64,000 nucleotides of DNA. Source: Chloroflexota bacterium. Lineage in GTDB: Bacteria > Chloroflexota > Anaerolineae > Promineifilales > Promineifilaceae. The notes under the pieces were generated by a model that was given only the letters and a program-made list of their open reading frames with translations, did not search any database and was not told where the DNA came from. Each line of letters begins with the position of its first letter. Positions within the stretch are counted from its first letter, which is position 1. Position numbers and translations under genes: made by a program. The stretch lies in NCBI GenBank assembly GCA_022616275.1, contig JAKEFB010000146.1:1-64000 (forward strand), written 5' to 3'. Shown here in pieces: positions 42,831 to 51,292 of the stretch.

Positions 42831-44993
42831 ATGGAAAAGCAAACTCGGATCACCTGGACCGTTGGTCGCAAGATAGCGGCCGGTTTCGTGGCCGTCATCA
42901 TCCTGGCCGGAGCCGTCGGCGGGGTGGCGCTCCTGACGATGAATACCGTCAAGGCGGAAGTGAATACCACGACGGTGAGCGGACGCCAGGAGACGCTCTC
43001 GGACCTGATTGAGATCAGCCTGCTGGAAGCCCGGCGCAACGAGAAAGATTTTTTCTTGCGCTATAAACTCGACGGCATGGAAGAAGCCAGGGCCACGTAC
43101 GTGACCGCCGTCCAGAGCCACGTCGCTGCTATTCACGAACATGCCAGGGAAGGCGCCGGGCTTGCCCATCACGCGGAGGATGCCACCCACTTGGCCGAAA
43201 TTGAAGGGCTGGTTGACAGCTATGAAACCGACTTCCTGCAGGCTGTGGCCCTGGTGGAGGAGCGGGGCCACCGGGACAGTGGCCTGGAAGGGGAATTCCG
43301 GGAAAAAATTCATGAGTTCGAAGACGTGATTGAGCAGGCCGGCTTGCCACAGTTGACCATTGACATGCTCACGATCCGGCGCCACGAGAAAGATTACTTG
43401 CTGCGCAGCGACCCGGTTTACATTGACCAGGTCGAAGGGGCAGTGGCCCAGCTCAAGTTGGATATAGATGCCGTTCCGGCCGACCAGTTGAGCGAAGCGG
43501 ACAAGACTCGCCTCAAAACCCTGGCCGACGAGTACCTGGCCCTTTTCCAAAAATACGTTGAAGTTGATGCGGAGTTGGCAGCGGCTATTGAGCGTTACCG
43601 GGAGTCGGCCGAAAGCATTGAACCCCTCCTTGAGGATATTAAAGTGGAGGCAAGCGAGCATTTTCAAACATCAGTCGCCACCACCGGACAGGTGATCGAG
43701 ACGGCCAATATCGTCGAAATCGCCGCGCTGGCGCTGGCTGTGCTCCTGGGCCTGGGCATTGCCGCCCTCTTATCGCGAATGGTTTCCCGGCCGGTTGGCC
43801 GCTTAACAGAAGCGACGATGGCTATCGCTGGCGGCGATCTGTCGCGGAAGGTGGCAGTGTCTTCTTCGGACGAATTAGGGCTGCTGGCGGCCGTTTTCAA
43901 CCAGATGACCGACAACCTGCGCCAACGGATTCAGGGTGAACAGGAAGCCAGTGAAAAAGCCTCGGCGCTGGCCCAGGCCGAGCGGGAGGCCAAAGAGCGC
44001 CTGCAACAGACGGTAGATAATTACCTGGTCTTTATCGAACAGGTAGCGAGTGGTGATTTGACCGTCCGCCTTTCCGTGAATGGCGACAACGATGCCTTAA
44101 CCATTTTGGGGCGCAACCTGAACGCGATGGTGGCCCGCCTGGGGGAAATCACGACCCAGATTCGAGAAGCGACCACTAACATGACCTCGGCCGCCAGCGA
44201 AATCCTGGCCGCCACCACGCAGCAGGCAGCGGGAGCTAACGAGCAGTCCTCGGCCATTGCCCAGACGACGACGACCATTGACGAGGTCAAGACCATCGTC
44301 GAGCAGTCCTTCGCCAAAGCCCAGGCCGTGGCCGAGCAGGCCCAGCGCACCCGCGACATTTCCCTGGCCGGACAACGAGCCGTCACCGACACCGTCGAAA
44401 GCATGAGCCAGATTAAAGGGAGGGTGGCCGGGATCGCCGAGAACATCCTGGCGCTCAGCGAGCAAACGCAGCAGGTAGGCGAAATCATCGCCACTGTCAA
44501 CGACATCGCTTCCCAGAGCAACCTGCTGGCCCTCAACGCCTCGGTCGAAGCCGCCCGCGCTGGCGAGCACGGCAAGGGCTTTGCCGTCGTCGCCGTCGAA
44601 GTCCGCAACCTGGCCGAGCAGTCCAAGCAGGCCACGGCCCAGGTCAAGGCTATCCTCAACGAGATTCAGCGAGCGACGAACGCCGCCGTCATGGCCACCG
44701 AGGAGGGCACCAAAGGTGTAGAGGCTGGGGCACAGCGCACCGGCCAAACGGGTGAGACCATTCAACAGTTGGCCGGCAGTATTACCGAGAGCGCCCGCGC
44801 TGCCCAGCAAATTGTGGCCAGCGCCCAGCAGCAGACGACAGGCATGGAGCAGATTGCCCTGGCTATGCAGAATATCAACCAGGCCACTGTACAAAACCTG
44901 GCCTCTACCCGCCAGGCCGAAAAGGCCGCTCAAGACCTGGCGACTTTAGCCAGGCAAATGGAGTCGTTGGTGACGCGGTATAAGCTTAACTAA
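42831..44993 (+). CDS. Methyl-accepting chemotaxis protein with HBM-type sensor, 720 aa
   Basis: GAAGGAGGG precedes the ATG at 42831. TM1 is at ~14-38 and TM2 near 290-312 ([21 protein letters not shown]). The ~240-residue ligand domain has two repeats of the RRxEKD[FY]LLR motif ([13 protein letters not shown] near 67 and [13 protein letters not shown] near 182), the hallmark of helical-bimodular (HBM) sensors that bind organic acids in Pseudomonas McpS. HAMP, a second HAMP-like unit and an MA domain follow, matching the previous MCP almost codon for codon at 44270-44990. Only the sensor halves differ, so the pair probably arose by duplication followed by sensor replacement, or is kept alike by gene conversion (inference). 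Confidence 0.94.
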   Translation: MEKQTRITWTVGRKIAAGFVAVIILAGAVGGVALLTMNTVKAEVNTTTVSGRQETLSDLIEISLLEARRNEKDFFLRYKLDGMEEARATYVTAVQSHVAAIHEHAREGAGLAHHAEDATHLAEIEGLVDSYETDFLQAVALVEERGHRDSGLEGEFREKIHEFEDVIEQAGLPQLTIDMLTIRRHEKDYLLRSDPVYIDQVEGAVAQLKLDIDAVPADQLSEADKTRLKTLADEYLALFQKYVEVDAELAAAIERYRESAESIEPLLEDIKVEASEHFQTSVATTGQVIETANIVEIAALALAVLLGLGIAALLSRMVSRPVGRLTEATMAIAGGDLSRKVAVSSSDELGLLAAVFNQMTDNLRQRIQGEQEASEKASALAQAEREAKERLQQTVDNYLVFIEQVASGDLTVRLSVNGDNDALTILGRNLNAMVARLGEITTQIREATTNMTSAASEILAATTQQAAGANEQSSAIAQTTTTIDEVKTIVEQSFAKAQAVAEQAQRTRDISLAGQRAVTDTVESMSQIKGRVAGIAENILALSEQTQQVGEIIATVNDIASQSNLLALNASVEAARAGEHGKGFAVVAVEVRNLAEQSKQATAQVKAILNEIQRATNAAVMATEEGTKGVEAGAQRTGQTGETIQQLAGSITESARAAQQIVASAQQQTTGMEQIALAMQNINQATVQNLASTRQAEKAAQDLATLARQMESLVTRYKLN

Positions 44994-45060
44994 GTGGCAA
45001 GTGGCAGGTGGCAGGTGTCAAGCGTCAGGTGTCGAGTGCCAGGTGAACGGATCACGGACA
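44994..45060. repeat. Short degenerate repeat spacer
   Basis: GTGGCAAGTGGCAGGTGGCAGGTGTCAAG-type words recur (GTGGCA x3, AGGTG x4, CAGGTGTC x2) in the gap between the second MCP and cheA. A similar short spacer with the word GACGGCTGA twice lies at 42778-42802. Neither leaves a clear promoter. Confidence 0.6.
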
Positions 45061-45076
45061 CTCGATACGGAAACAC

Positions 45077-47401
45077 GTGACACACGACTTGGAGAAATTT
45101 CTCATGGGTCTTAGCGAAGAGATACGCCGGCAGTTGGTTGAAAGCTTCAAAGTGGAGCAGGCGGAGCACGTCCAGAAGATAACGCAGGGGTTGCTGGCCC
45201 TGGAGAAGAAACCGCGCGGCAAGCGGCGACAGGCGCTGCTGGAAGAAATTTTCCGCGAAGCGCACAGCCTGAAGGGCAGTGCGCGGGCCGTGGGGATGGC
45301 GACCATTGATGGCCTGAGCCATGCCCTGGAGAGCCTGCTACTGGATGCCAAGGAAGGACGCCTGACCTTCTCGCCGGAGTTGTTTGATCTGCTCTACCAA
45401 TCGCTGGACGCCGTCGAGGCAACGCTGGATAGGGTAGAGGCCGGCGAGGTAGCGCCCTCCGCTGAAGTGCTGGCCTTGCTGGCCCGGTTGGAGGAAGTGA
45501 GCGCCCGGGTCAAAGCAGGCGGCTGGGAAACGATGGCGGCCAAAGCAATTGAAACACCTTACGAACCGGGGCCGGAAGAGGAAGTAGAGCCGGAATCTGG
45601 GGACGAGCCTGACTCAATGGCCTCCCAACGTCCTGTTGCCGCCGGAGAGGAGACGATCCGCGTCTCTATCAGTAAGTTAGATGCCCTGATGGCTCAATTC
45701 AGCGAGTTGCTCGGGGCTAAAATCCGGGCCGAGCAACGGCTGGCTGAGGTGCGCCAGATGCAGACGATGGCTGCTAATTGGAATAAGGAGTGGCTGGCTC
45801 TACGTGGTAGCCACAGCCGCCTGTCTCGTAACGGCCACAACGGCCACAACAAGGACGTGGAGGCTTTGATTGCGTTTACCGATAAAAATCAGGCCCAGTT
45901 GCGCAGCCTGATGGCTCAAACCAATACCCTCTACCGCCAGTTTGGTAACGACAACCTGCGGCTGTCACTCATCGTTGACGAACTGCAAGAGGAAATTAAG
46001 CGGGTACGGATGCTGCCCCTGGCCACCATTACCGCCTCCTTTCACCGCATGGTGCGCGACCTGGCTCGCCAGCAGGGCAAGGAAATCACCCTGGTCATCA
46101 CCGGCAACGAAACAGAGTTAGACAAGCGAGTCCTGGAGCAGGTTAAAGATCCACTCATTCACCTGCTGCGCAACGCAGTGGACCACGGCATTGAAACGGC
46201 CGAAGAACGGCAGCAGGCCGGCAAACCGGCCGAAGGCCAGATCCACCTGGCAGCCAGCCAACAGGGCAACAACATGGTCGTCACAGTCAGCGACGACGGC
46301 CGGGGTCTAGACCTGCCGGCCATCCGCCAGACCGCGGCGCGCCGGGGCTTGATGAGCCTGAGCGAAGCCAGGAAACTAACGGATGCTGACGCGGCCGCCC
46401 TCATTTTCAGTTCTGGTCTCTCCACCAGCAAAATAATCACCGACATTTCCGGCCGGGGCGTGGGACTGGACGTAGTTCGCCAAAACGTGGAAGAGTTGCA
46501 CGGCACGTTGGACGTTTCTTCTCAGCCAGGTCAGGGAACGACCTTTACCTTGACTTTACCACTGACCCTGGCCAGTTCGCGTGGGCTCATGGTGCGGGCC
46601 GGATCACAGACCTTTATCCTGCCCCACAGCACCGTCGAGCGAATGCTCCAGGTCAAACGCAGCGACGTAGCCAGCGTCGAAGGCAGAGAGGCGATCATCT
46701 ACCGGGGTAAACCGGTAGCCCTGGCCTGGCTGGAGGACCTGTTGGAGCTGCCGGCCAGCCCGCGCGACGGCGAACGATTGACGCTGGTCGTCGTGAGTGT
46801 GGCTGAAAAACGGCTGGCCCTGGTCGTGGATACCCTGGAGGGGGAGCAGGAAATCGTTATGACGAGCCTGGGCAAACAACTGGCTAAGGTTGGCGGCATT
46901 GCTGGGGCAACCGTGCTTGGGTCAGGTAGGGTTATCCTGGTCTTGCACGTGGCCGATCTGATAAAACTGGCTAACCGTACCCGGTCTCGTACCCCATTTG
47001 TCACCGAGGCCAGGCTGGAGGAAAGCCAACGCCGCCGGACCATCCTGGTGGTAGACGATTCGATTACCACCCGCACGCTGGAGAAAAACATTCTGGAAGC
47101 GGCCGGGTATCAGGTCAGGCTGGCCTCTGACGGCGAAGAGGCTTACGCCACCCTGATTGCCGGCGACGCGCCTGACTTAATTGTCTCTGACCTCAATATG
47201 CCCCGGCTGGATGGTTTCGAGCTGACCGGCCGGATCAAACAGGACAAACGCTACGCTGATATTCCCGTTATCCTGGTTACATCGCTGGATTCACCGGCCG
47301 ACAAGGCGCGCGGCATTGAGGTTGGAGCAGATGCTTACATTGTCAAAAGCGATTTTGACCAGGGAAACCTGTTGGAGACGATTGAACAGTTGATATTGTA
47401 G
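45077..47401 (+). CDS. cheA: CheA histidine kinase with C-terminal receiver (CheA-CheY hybrid), 774 aa
   Basis: GTG at 45077; an ATG at 45104 has a GGAG site and is an alternative start. Domains: Hpt ~10-120 with phospho-His 63 (REAHSLKGSARAVG); linker; dimerisation helices ~230-350; HATPase ~355-490 (HLLRNAVDHGIE, SDDGRGLD, GRGVGLDVVRQNV); CheW-like regulatory domain ~495-630 (FILPHSTVERML, LALVVDTLEGEQEIV); and receiver ~650-770 (ILVVDDSITTRTLEKNILE, DLIVSDLNMPRLDG). There is one Hpt and no P2 CheY-binding domain. A fused receiver is typical of FrzE/ChpA-like, non-flagellar systems. It is followed by cheB after 2 nt. Confidence 0.95.
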   Translation: MTHDLEKFLMGLSEEIRRQLVESFKVEQAEHVQKITQGLLALEKKPRGKRRQALLEEIFREAHSLKGSARAVGMATIDGLSHALESLLLDAKEGRLTFSPELFDLLYQSLDAVEATLDRVEAGEVAPSAEVLALLARLEEVSARVKAGGWETMAAKAIETPYEPGPEEEVEPESGDEPDSMASQRPVAAGEETIRVSISKLDALMAQFSELLGAKIRAEQRLAEVRQMQTMAANWNKEWLALRGSHSRLSRNGHNGHNKDVEALIAFTDKNQAQLRSLMAQTNTLYRQFGNDNLRLSLIVDELQEEIKRVRMLPLATITASFHRMVRDLARQQGKEITLVITGNETELDKRVLEQVKDPLIHLLRNAVDHGIETAEERQQAGKPAEGQIHLAASQQGNNMVVTVSDDGRGLDLPAIRQTAARRGLMSLSEARKLTDADAAALIFSSGLSTSKIITDISGRGVGLDVVRQNVEELHGTLDVSSQPGQGTTFTLTLPLTLASSRGLMVRAGSQTFILPHSTVERMLQVKRSDVASVEGREAIIYRGKPVALAWLEDLLELPASPRDGERLTLVVVSVAEKRLALVVDTLEGEQEIVMTSLGKQLAKVGGIAGATVLGSGRVILVLHVADLIKLANRTRSRTPFVTEARLEESQRRRTILVVDDSITTRTLEKNILEAAGYQVRLASDGEEAYATLIAGDAPDLIVSDLNMPRLDGFELTGRIKQDKRYADIPVILVTSLDSPADKARGIEVGADAYIVKSDFDQGNLLETIEQLIL

Positions 47402-47403
47402 CA

Positions 47404-48471
47404 ATGACCACTCCCTCTAAACCCATCCGCGTCCTTGTCGTTGAGGACTCGCCAACCTGTCGCGAGTTGATGGTCTCGGTCATTCAGAGCGCGGCCGGCT
47501 TTCAAGTTGTCGGTACGGCTCGCGATGGCGCGGAGGCGGTCCGGCTGACCCATCGCCTCCGGCCGGACATTATTATCATGGACGTACACATGCCGGTTAT
47601 GAACGGCTACGAGGCCGTCAACCAGATCATGGCTGAGGTACCCCGGCCGATCATTATGGTGACGAATAGCCTGGCTAAAAACGAACATCACCTGACCTTT
47701 AATGCCCTGGAAGCAGGGGCGCTGATCATCCTGGAAAAACCCGCTCTCTCGGACCCGGTCGAAAAGTATGAGTGGTTCCTCTCTCAAATGAAAACCCTGG
47801 CCGAGGTCAAGGTGGTCCGGCGCTGGAGTAAACCGGCCGGAAGCAATCACCAGAGCCAACCGTTGGCAAAAACGCAGGCTGCCAGGCGTGCAGCAAAGAG
47901 CGAGAAAATACGAGTAGTCGCCATTGCCGCTTCTACCGGCGGGCCGGGTGCATTGGCGACTGTTTTAAAAGAGTTGCCGGCCAATTTCCCGGTTCCTGTC
48001 CTGATCGTGCAACACGTGACCTATGGCTTCGGCCAGGGTCTGGCCGACTGGTTGGGCAAAAAGACCAGGCTACAGGTGCGCCTGGCTCGCCATGGGGATG
48101 AACTTCAGGCCGGAGAAGTATTGATTGCTCCTGATGACTATCACATGATCGTCAACGGGCTCGGGCTCGTGGCGCTGCATAAAGAGACACCTTACCAGGG
48201 CCTGCGCCCGGCCGCCAATTATTTGTTTGACTCTGTGGCCCGGGTCTATGGGGCTACAGCAGTTGGGATTATCTTGACCGGCATGGGCAACGACGGCGCC
48301 AGCGGTTTGCAGGCCATGCGCCGGGCAGGAGCGCATACCATTGCCCAGGATCGAGAGAGTTGTGTCGTTTTTGGCATGCCGGCCGTGGCCATTGAACTGG
48401 ACGCCGCCGAAGAGGTCCAACCCTTAAATTGCATTGCCAGCGCGCTACTAGACTGGATAGAGCGACAATAG
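47404..48471 (+). CDS. cheB: Protein-glutamate methylesterase CheB, 355 aa
   Basis: N-terminal receiver (IRVLVVEDSPTCRELM, phospho-acceptor in IIIMDVHMPVMNG) is joined by a linker to the methylesterase domain from ~170. The catalytic serine is in AIAASTGGPGAL, the His in LIVQHVTYGFG and the Asp in LTGMGNDGASGLQAM. It removes the methyl groups added by CheR to MCPs and is activated by phosphotransfer from CheA. It begins 2 nt after the cheA stop, so the adaptation pair CheR/CheB is complete. No CheD, CheC or CheZ is present. Confidence 0.96.
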   Translation: MTTPSKPIRVLVVEDSPTCRELMVSVIQSAAGFQVVGTARDGAEAVRLTHRLRPDIIIMDVHMPVMNGYEAVNQIMAEVPRPIIMVTNSLAKNEHHLTFNALEAGALIILEKPALSDPVEKYEWFLSQMKTLAEVKVVRRWSKPAGSNHQSQPLAKTQAARRAAKSEKIRVVAIAASTGGPGALATVLKELPANFPVPVLIVQHVTYGFGQGLADWLGKKTRLQVRLARHGDELQAGEVLIAPDDYHMIVNGLGLVALHKETPYQGLRPAANYLFDSVARVYGATAVGIILTGMGNDGASGLQAMRRAGAHTIAQDRESCVVFGMPAVAIELDAAEEVQPLNCIASALLDWIERQ

Positions 48472-48519
48472 AGAGTCTCTGGCAGGCCTTGGGCCTGGTA
48501 GAGGCAAAGAGGAGGTCGT

Positions 48520-48918
48520 GTGAATACAGGGATCAAAAGCGCTACTCGCAGAATTATTATCCATAGCGACCTGGACATTATCGTTGCCCGGCTAAAGGCC
48601 CGCGAAGTGGCCCGGGAGATGGGTTTTTCGACGATTGATCAGGCCCGTATCTCGCTGGCGGCCGGCGAACTGGCGCGCGCCCTGGCCAAAGTGATGGACA
48701 GCTCGGGTGAGATAGTCATTTCGGGCATCAACGCCAACGGCCAGTGTGGCGTGCAGGTGATCAGCGTCACCCCCCAGGCCGGGCCTGACGGCTTGGAAAA
48801 TGCCGGGGGTGTAACTGACGACCACTACCCGGAAATGGCCGACGTGGCTGCCCTGGTGGATGAGTGCCGGGTGGAAAACCAGGGTACGCGCGTGACTTTA
48901 ATGAAGTGGCTGGTATAA
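48520..48918 (+). CDS. RsbT-like GHKL-fold protein with altered N-box, 132 aa
   Basis: GTG start at 48520 with AGGAGGTCGT directly upstream. The beginning (IIIHSDLDIIVARLKAREVAREMGFSTIDQARISLAAGELARA) matches the RsbT/anti-sigma HATPase_c_2 family, where the motif is usually [SAG]E-L-[AS]-R-N. Here the ATP/Mg-binding Asn is Ala, and the later D-x-G-x-G box is not recognisable (VTPQAGPDGLEN). ATP binding is therefore doubtful. RsbT homologues phosphorylate STAS-domain partners in stressosome switches, but no STAS gene is in the window. Its place between cheB and a receiver gene suggests a structural or regulatory role in this signalling operon (inference). Confidence 0.75.
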   Translation: MNTGIKSATRRIIIHSDLDIIVARLKAREVAREMGFSTIDQARISLAAGELARALAKVMDSSGEIVISGINANGQCGVQVISVTPQAGPDGLENAGGVTDDHYPEMADVAALVDECRVENQGTRVTLMKWLV

Positions 48919-48928
48919 GGAGGTCATC

Positions 48929-49351
48929 ATGGAGCAGACAAATCTTACAAAAACCCATTCTCCCGTTATCTTGCTGGTGGAGGATAATCCTGTTCAGGCT
49001 ATCCGTCTCAAGATTGGCCTGGAGGGCGGCGGCTGCCAGGTTCACTGGGCAGACACCGGGCTGACCGGCCTGGAAAGGGCGCACAGTTACCCCTTTGACC
49101 TGATTGTGTTAGACGTGCAACTACCGGACATAGACGGTTTTGAAGTTTGCCGCCGACTGAAAGCGGATGGGGCCGTGGCCCACGTGCCGGTGGTCATTTT
49201 GACGACCTGTGATGGCGCCCAGGATGCCCTTACCGGTCTGGCCAATGGCGCGGCCGACTATATTCCCAAGGACCCATTCGCCGAAATGGTGTTGCTGGAG
49301 ACGTTGCGACAAATGGGGTTACTCGCTCGCTCGTCTGGGCAGGCTTCGTAA
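48929..49351 (+). CDS. Single-domain response regulator (CheY-like), 140 aa
   Basis: AAGGAGG is 6 nt before ATG 48929. A complete receiver: acidic pocket E18/D19 (ILLVEDNPVQ), phospho-acceptor D62 (LIVLDVQLPDIDGFEVCRRL), switch Thr in VVILTTCD, and Lys near 113 (YIPKDPF). It has a short N-terminal tail and no output domain. It follows the RsbT-like gene after 10 nt and precedes the GAF protein after 6 nt. It may be the diffusible output of CheA or a partner of the kinase at 51293. Confidence 0.92.
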   Translation: MEQTNLTKTHSPVILLVEDNPVQAIRLKIGLEGGGCQVHWADTGLTGLERAHSYPFDLIVLDVQLPDIDGFEVCRRLKADGAVAHVPVVILTTCDGAQDALTGLANGAADYIPKDPFAEMVLLETLRQMGLLARSSGQAS

Positions 49352-49357
49352 CGGACA

Positions 49358-51283
49358 ATGTCACTACTCGATAAGTTAGTCAGCTATGAGAGCGTGCGCC
49401 AGGAGCTGCGTCAGGCCCAGGGCAGATTGCAGCAGTACCGCACCATCTTACGTCTGGCTGGCAACGAAATTGAGCGCCGCAACCGGGGTATCCGGGCTTT
49501 AACGACATTTGCCTATCGGGCCAACTGGCTGACCGAGCCGGCCGCCCTCCTAAAGCTGGCCCTGGCCCAGGCTTTAGAAATTATCGAAACCCAAATTGGG
49601 GCCCTGGTCCTCATTGACCAGGAAACAAAAAGCTTTTACCTGGGATGCCATCGAGGGTTAACACCTGGTATGGTGCGGATTCTGACCGGCCGGCAATACG
49701 ACCAGGGAGCGGCCGTGTTAATGCCACACCTGGCCAGCGGCAAGGGGGCCTTGCTGGAGTTGAAAGAAGCGACAGACCCGGCTGAACGCGCTTTGTTGGC
49801 CACGGCCCAGGTCTGTAGCCTGATTAGCCTGCCACTGCAGGCCGGGCAGCAATTGCTAGGGGCGCTGGTTGTTGGCGCTCAAGACAACGCTGCCTTTTCG
49901 CCGGCCAACTTGAATTTTCTGATTGCCCTCAGCCAGCAAACAGCGGCCGGTCTGGATGCGGTACGCGTCCGCGAAAAACTGTGGCACTTCGCCGAGACTT
50001 TGCTCAGTGAGGCGGCCGAACATGGCGCCAGCCTGGAAACGCACGGTCTCGGCCTCCAGTCCAACCTGCCCCCTTTGCCACCCCTGCAGACCAGGCTGGC
50101 CAATCTGGTGGCTGACCTGGGTGGGGCAATGGGGGCTATTTTCGTTTTATCACCGCTGAAGGATGATGTCCGCGTTTCGCTGGCGGCCGATTACGGCCTC
50201 TCGCCTTTATTTACCAGCGCCTACGCCGACTTTCCGTTATCGGCCGGCCTTTTCCCCGAGGGGTTGCCGGCCAACCAGGAGTGGTTGATACCGGCCATTG
50301 ACCGGGCAGTCATGGGCCAGGCCAGTCCCTTGTTAGCCAGCCTGTACGAGGAAGGTGCCCGTTCCCTGGCGGCCGTCCGCCTGGAGAACCCTGGCCATTC
50401 GGCCAAAATTATCCTTGTTGCCGCAACCGAGCCAGAGACCCTGGCCCGCTCGCACCTGCCGCAGTTACTGGAGGAAGGCAGGGTGCTCATTCCTCTGGTG
50501 ACTGAGCCATCTCCAGTACCTACCTTACCTACTCACAGCGTCCACGTTCCTGCTCTTTCGCACCACCCGTCCACGGAGGACCTGGAGAAATTGTTGGCGG
50601 CGATGATGGAGGCTGAGGAGGAATCGTATCGCCACAATGCCGACCTGCTGGCTTTGAATACCATCTCGGAAATGCTCGGCCGGACGCTAAACCTGGACCA
50701 GGTCATCGGCCAGGTAGTGGTCCAATTGCGGGAGATGCTCCAGGTGCAAGCGGCCTGGCTCTACCTGTTGGATGACGCGGGTTCCAGTATGTTGCGCCTG
50801 AGAGCGCACGAAGGGCTTTCGGAGCGATACGTGAAAGGAATGCGACGGCTAAAGGTGGGCGACGGCTTTGACGGGCTGGTGGTCCAGGAGAATAAAGCCT
50901 GCTTTGTCAATGACGTGAAGATCCACCTGCTGCGCTGCCAGTTGCTGGTGGAGGAGGAGAAGGTTCAGGCGATTGCCGGTGTGCCCCTGGCTTGCCCGGT
51001 AGAGCGCGATGGGCGTGAGGAGAGCCGGGTCATCGGCGTATTGACGATAGCCATGCGCCAGGTTTATACCTGGCAACCCCGCGAAATTCGCCTGTTAACG
51101 TCCGTGGCCAACCAGATGGCCCTGGCCATCAATAATGGCCTGCTCTATGCCCAGGTGCAAGAGGCCCTGAACAAACTGGCGGCCAGCAATCAAATTCTGA
51201 AAGAAATTAACCGCCAACTGCTGGAAAACCGGCTGACGCTGCCGGCCGGGAAAAACGCTGCTAAGAAACTGCCTCGTTCCTGA
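49358..51283 (+). CDS. Multi-GAF sensor protein without kinase domain, 641 aa
   Basis: An N-terminal coiled coil (~8-45, VRQELRQAQGRLQQYRTILR) is followed by GAF 1 (~55-200, ALEIIETQIGALVLIDQETK), a diverged GAF-like middle (~235-385), and GAF 3 (~425-600, NLDQVIGQVVVQLREMLQVQ, IGVLTIAMRQVYTWQPREI). A short C-terminal coiled coil ends in a basic tail. There is no HisKA, HATPase, GGDEF or cyclase domain, so it should act by binding another protein. The next gene, 9 nt downstream, encodes a GAF-PAS kinase, and the previous one a lone receiver. A sensor subunit for that kinase is the simplest reading. The start at 49358 gives a natural N-terminus but has no strong ribosome site. Confidence 0.85.
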   Translation: MSLLDKLVSYESVRQELRQAQGRLQQYRTILRLAGNEIERRNRGIRALTTFAYRANWLTEPAALLKLALAQALEIIETQIGALVLIDQETKSFYLGCHRGLTPGMVRILTGRQYDQGAAVLMPHLASGKGALLELKEATDPAERALLATAQVCSLISLPLQAGQQLLGALVVGAQDNAAFSPANLNFLIALSQQTAAGLDAVRVREKLWHFAETLLSEAAEHGASLETHGLGLQSNLPPLPPLQTRLANLVADLGGAMGAIFVLSPLKDDVRVSLAADYGLSPLFTSAYADFPLSAGLFPEGLPANQEWLIPAIDRAVMGQASPLLASLYEEGARSLAAVRLENPGHSAKIILVAATEPETLARSHLPQLLEEGRVLIPLVTEPSPVPTLPTHSVHVPALSHHPSTEDLEKLLAAMMEAEEESYRHNADLLALNTISEMLGRTLNLDQVIGQVVVQLREMLQVQAAWLYLLDDAGSSMLRLRAHEGLSERYVKGMRRLKVGDGFDGLVVQENKACFVNDVKIHLLRCQLLVEEEKVQAIAGVPLACPVERDGREESRVIGVLTIAMRQVYTWQPREIRLLTSVANQMALAINNGLLYAQVQEALNKLAASNQILKEINRQLLENRLTLPAGKNAAKKLPRS

Positions 51284-51292
51284 TAGGGACCC

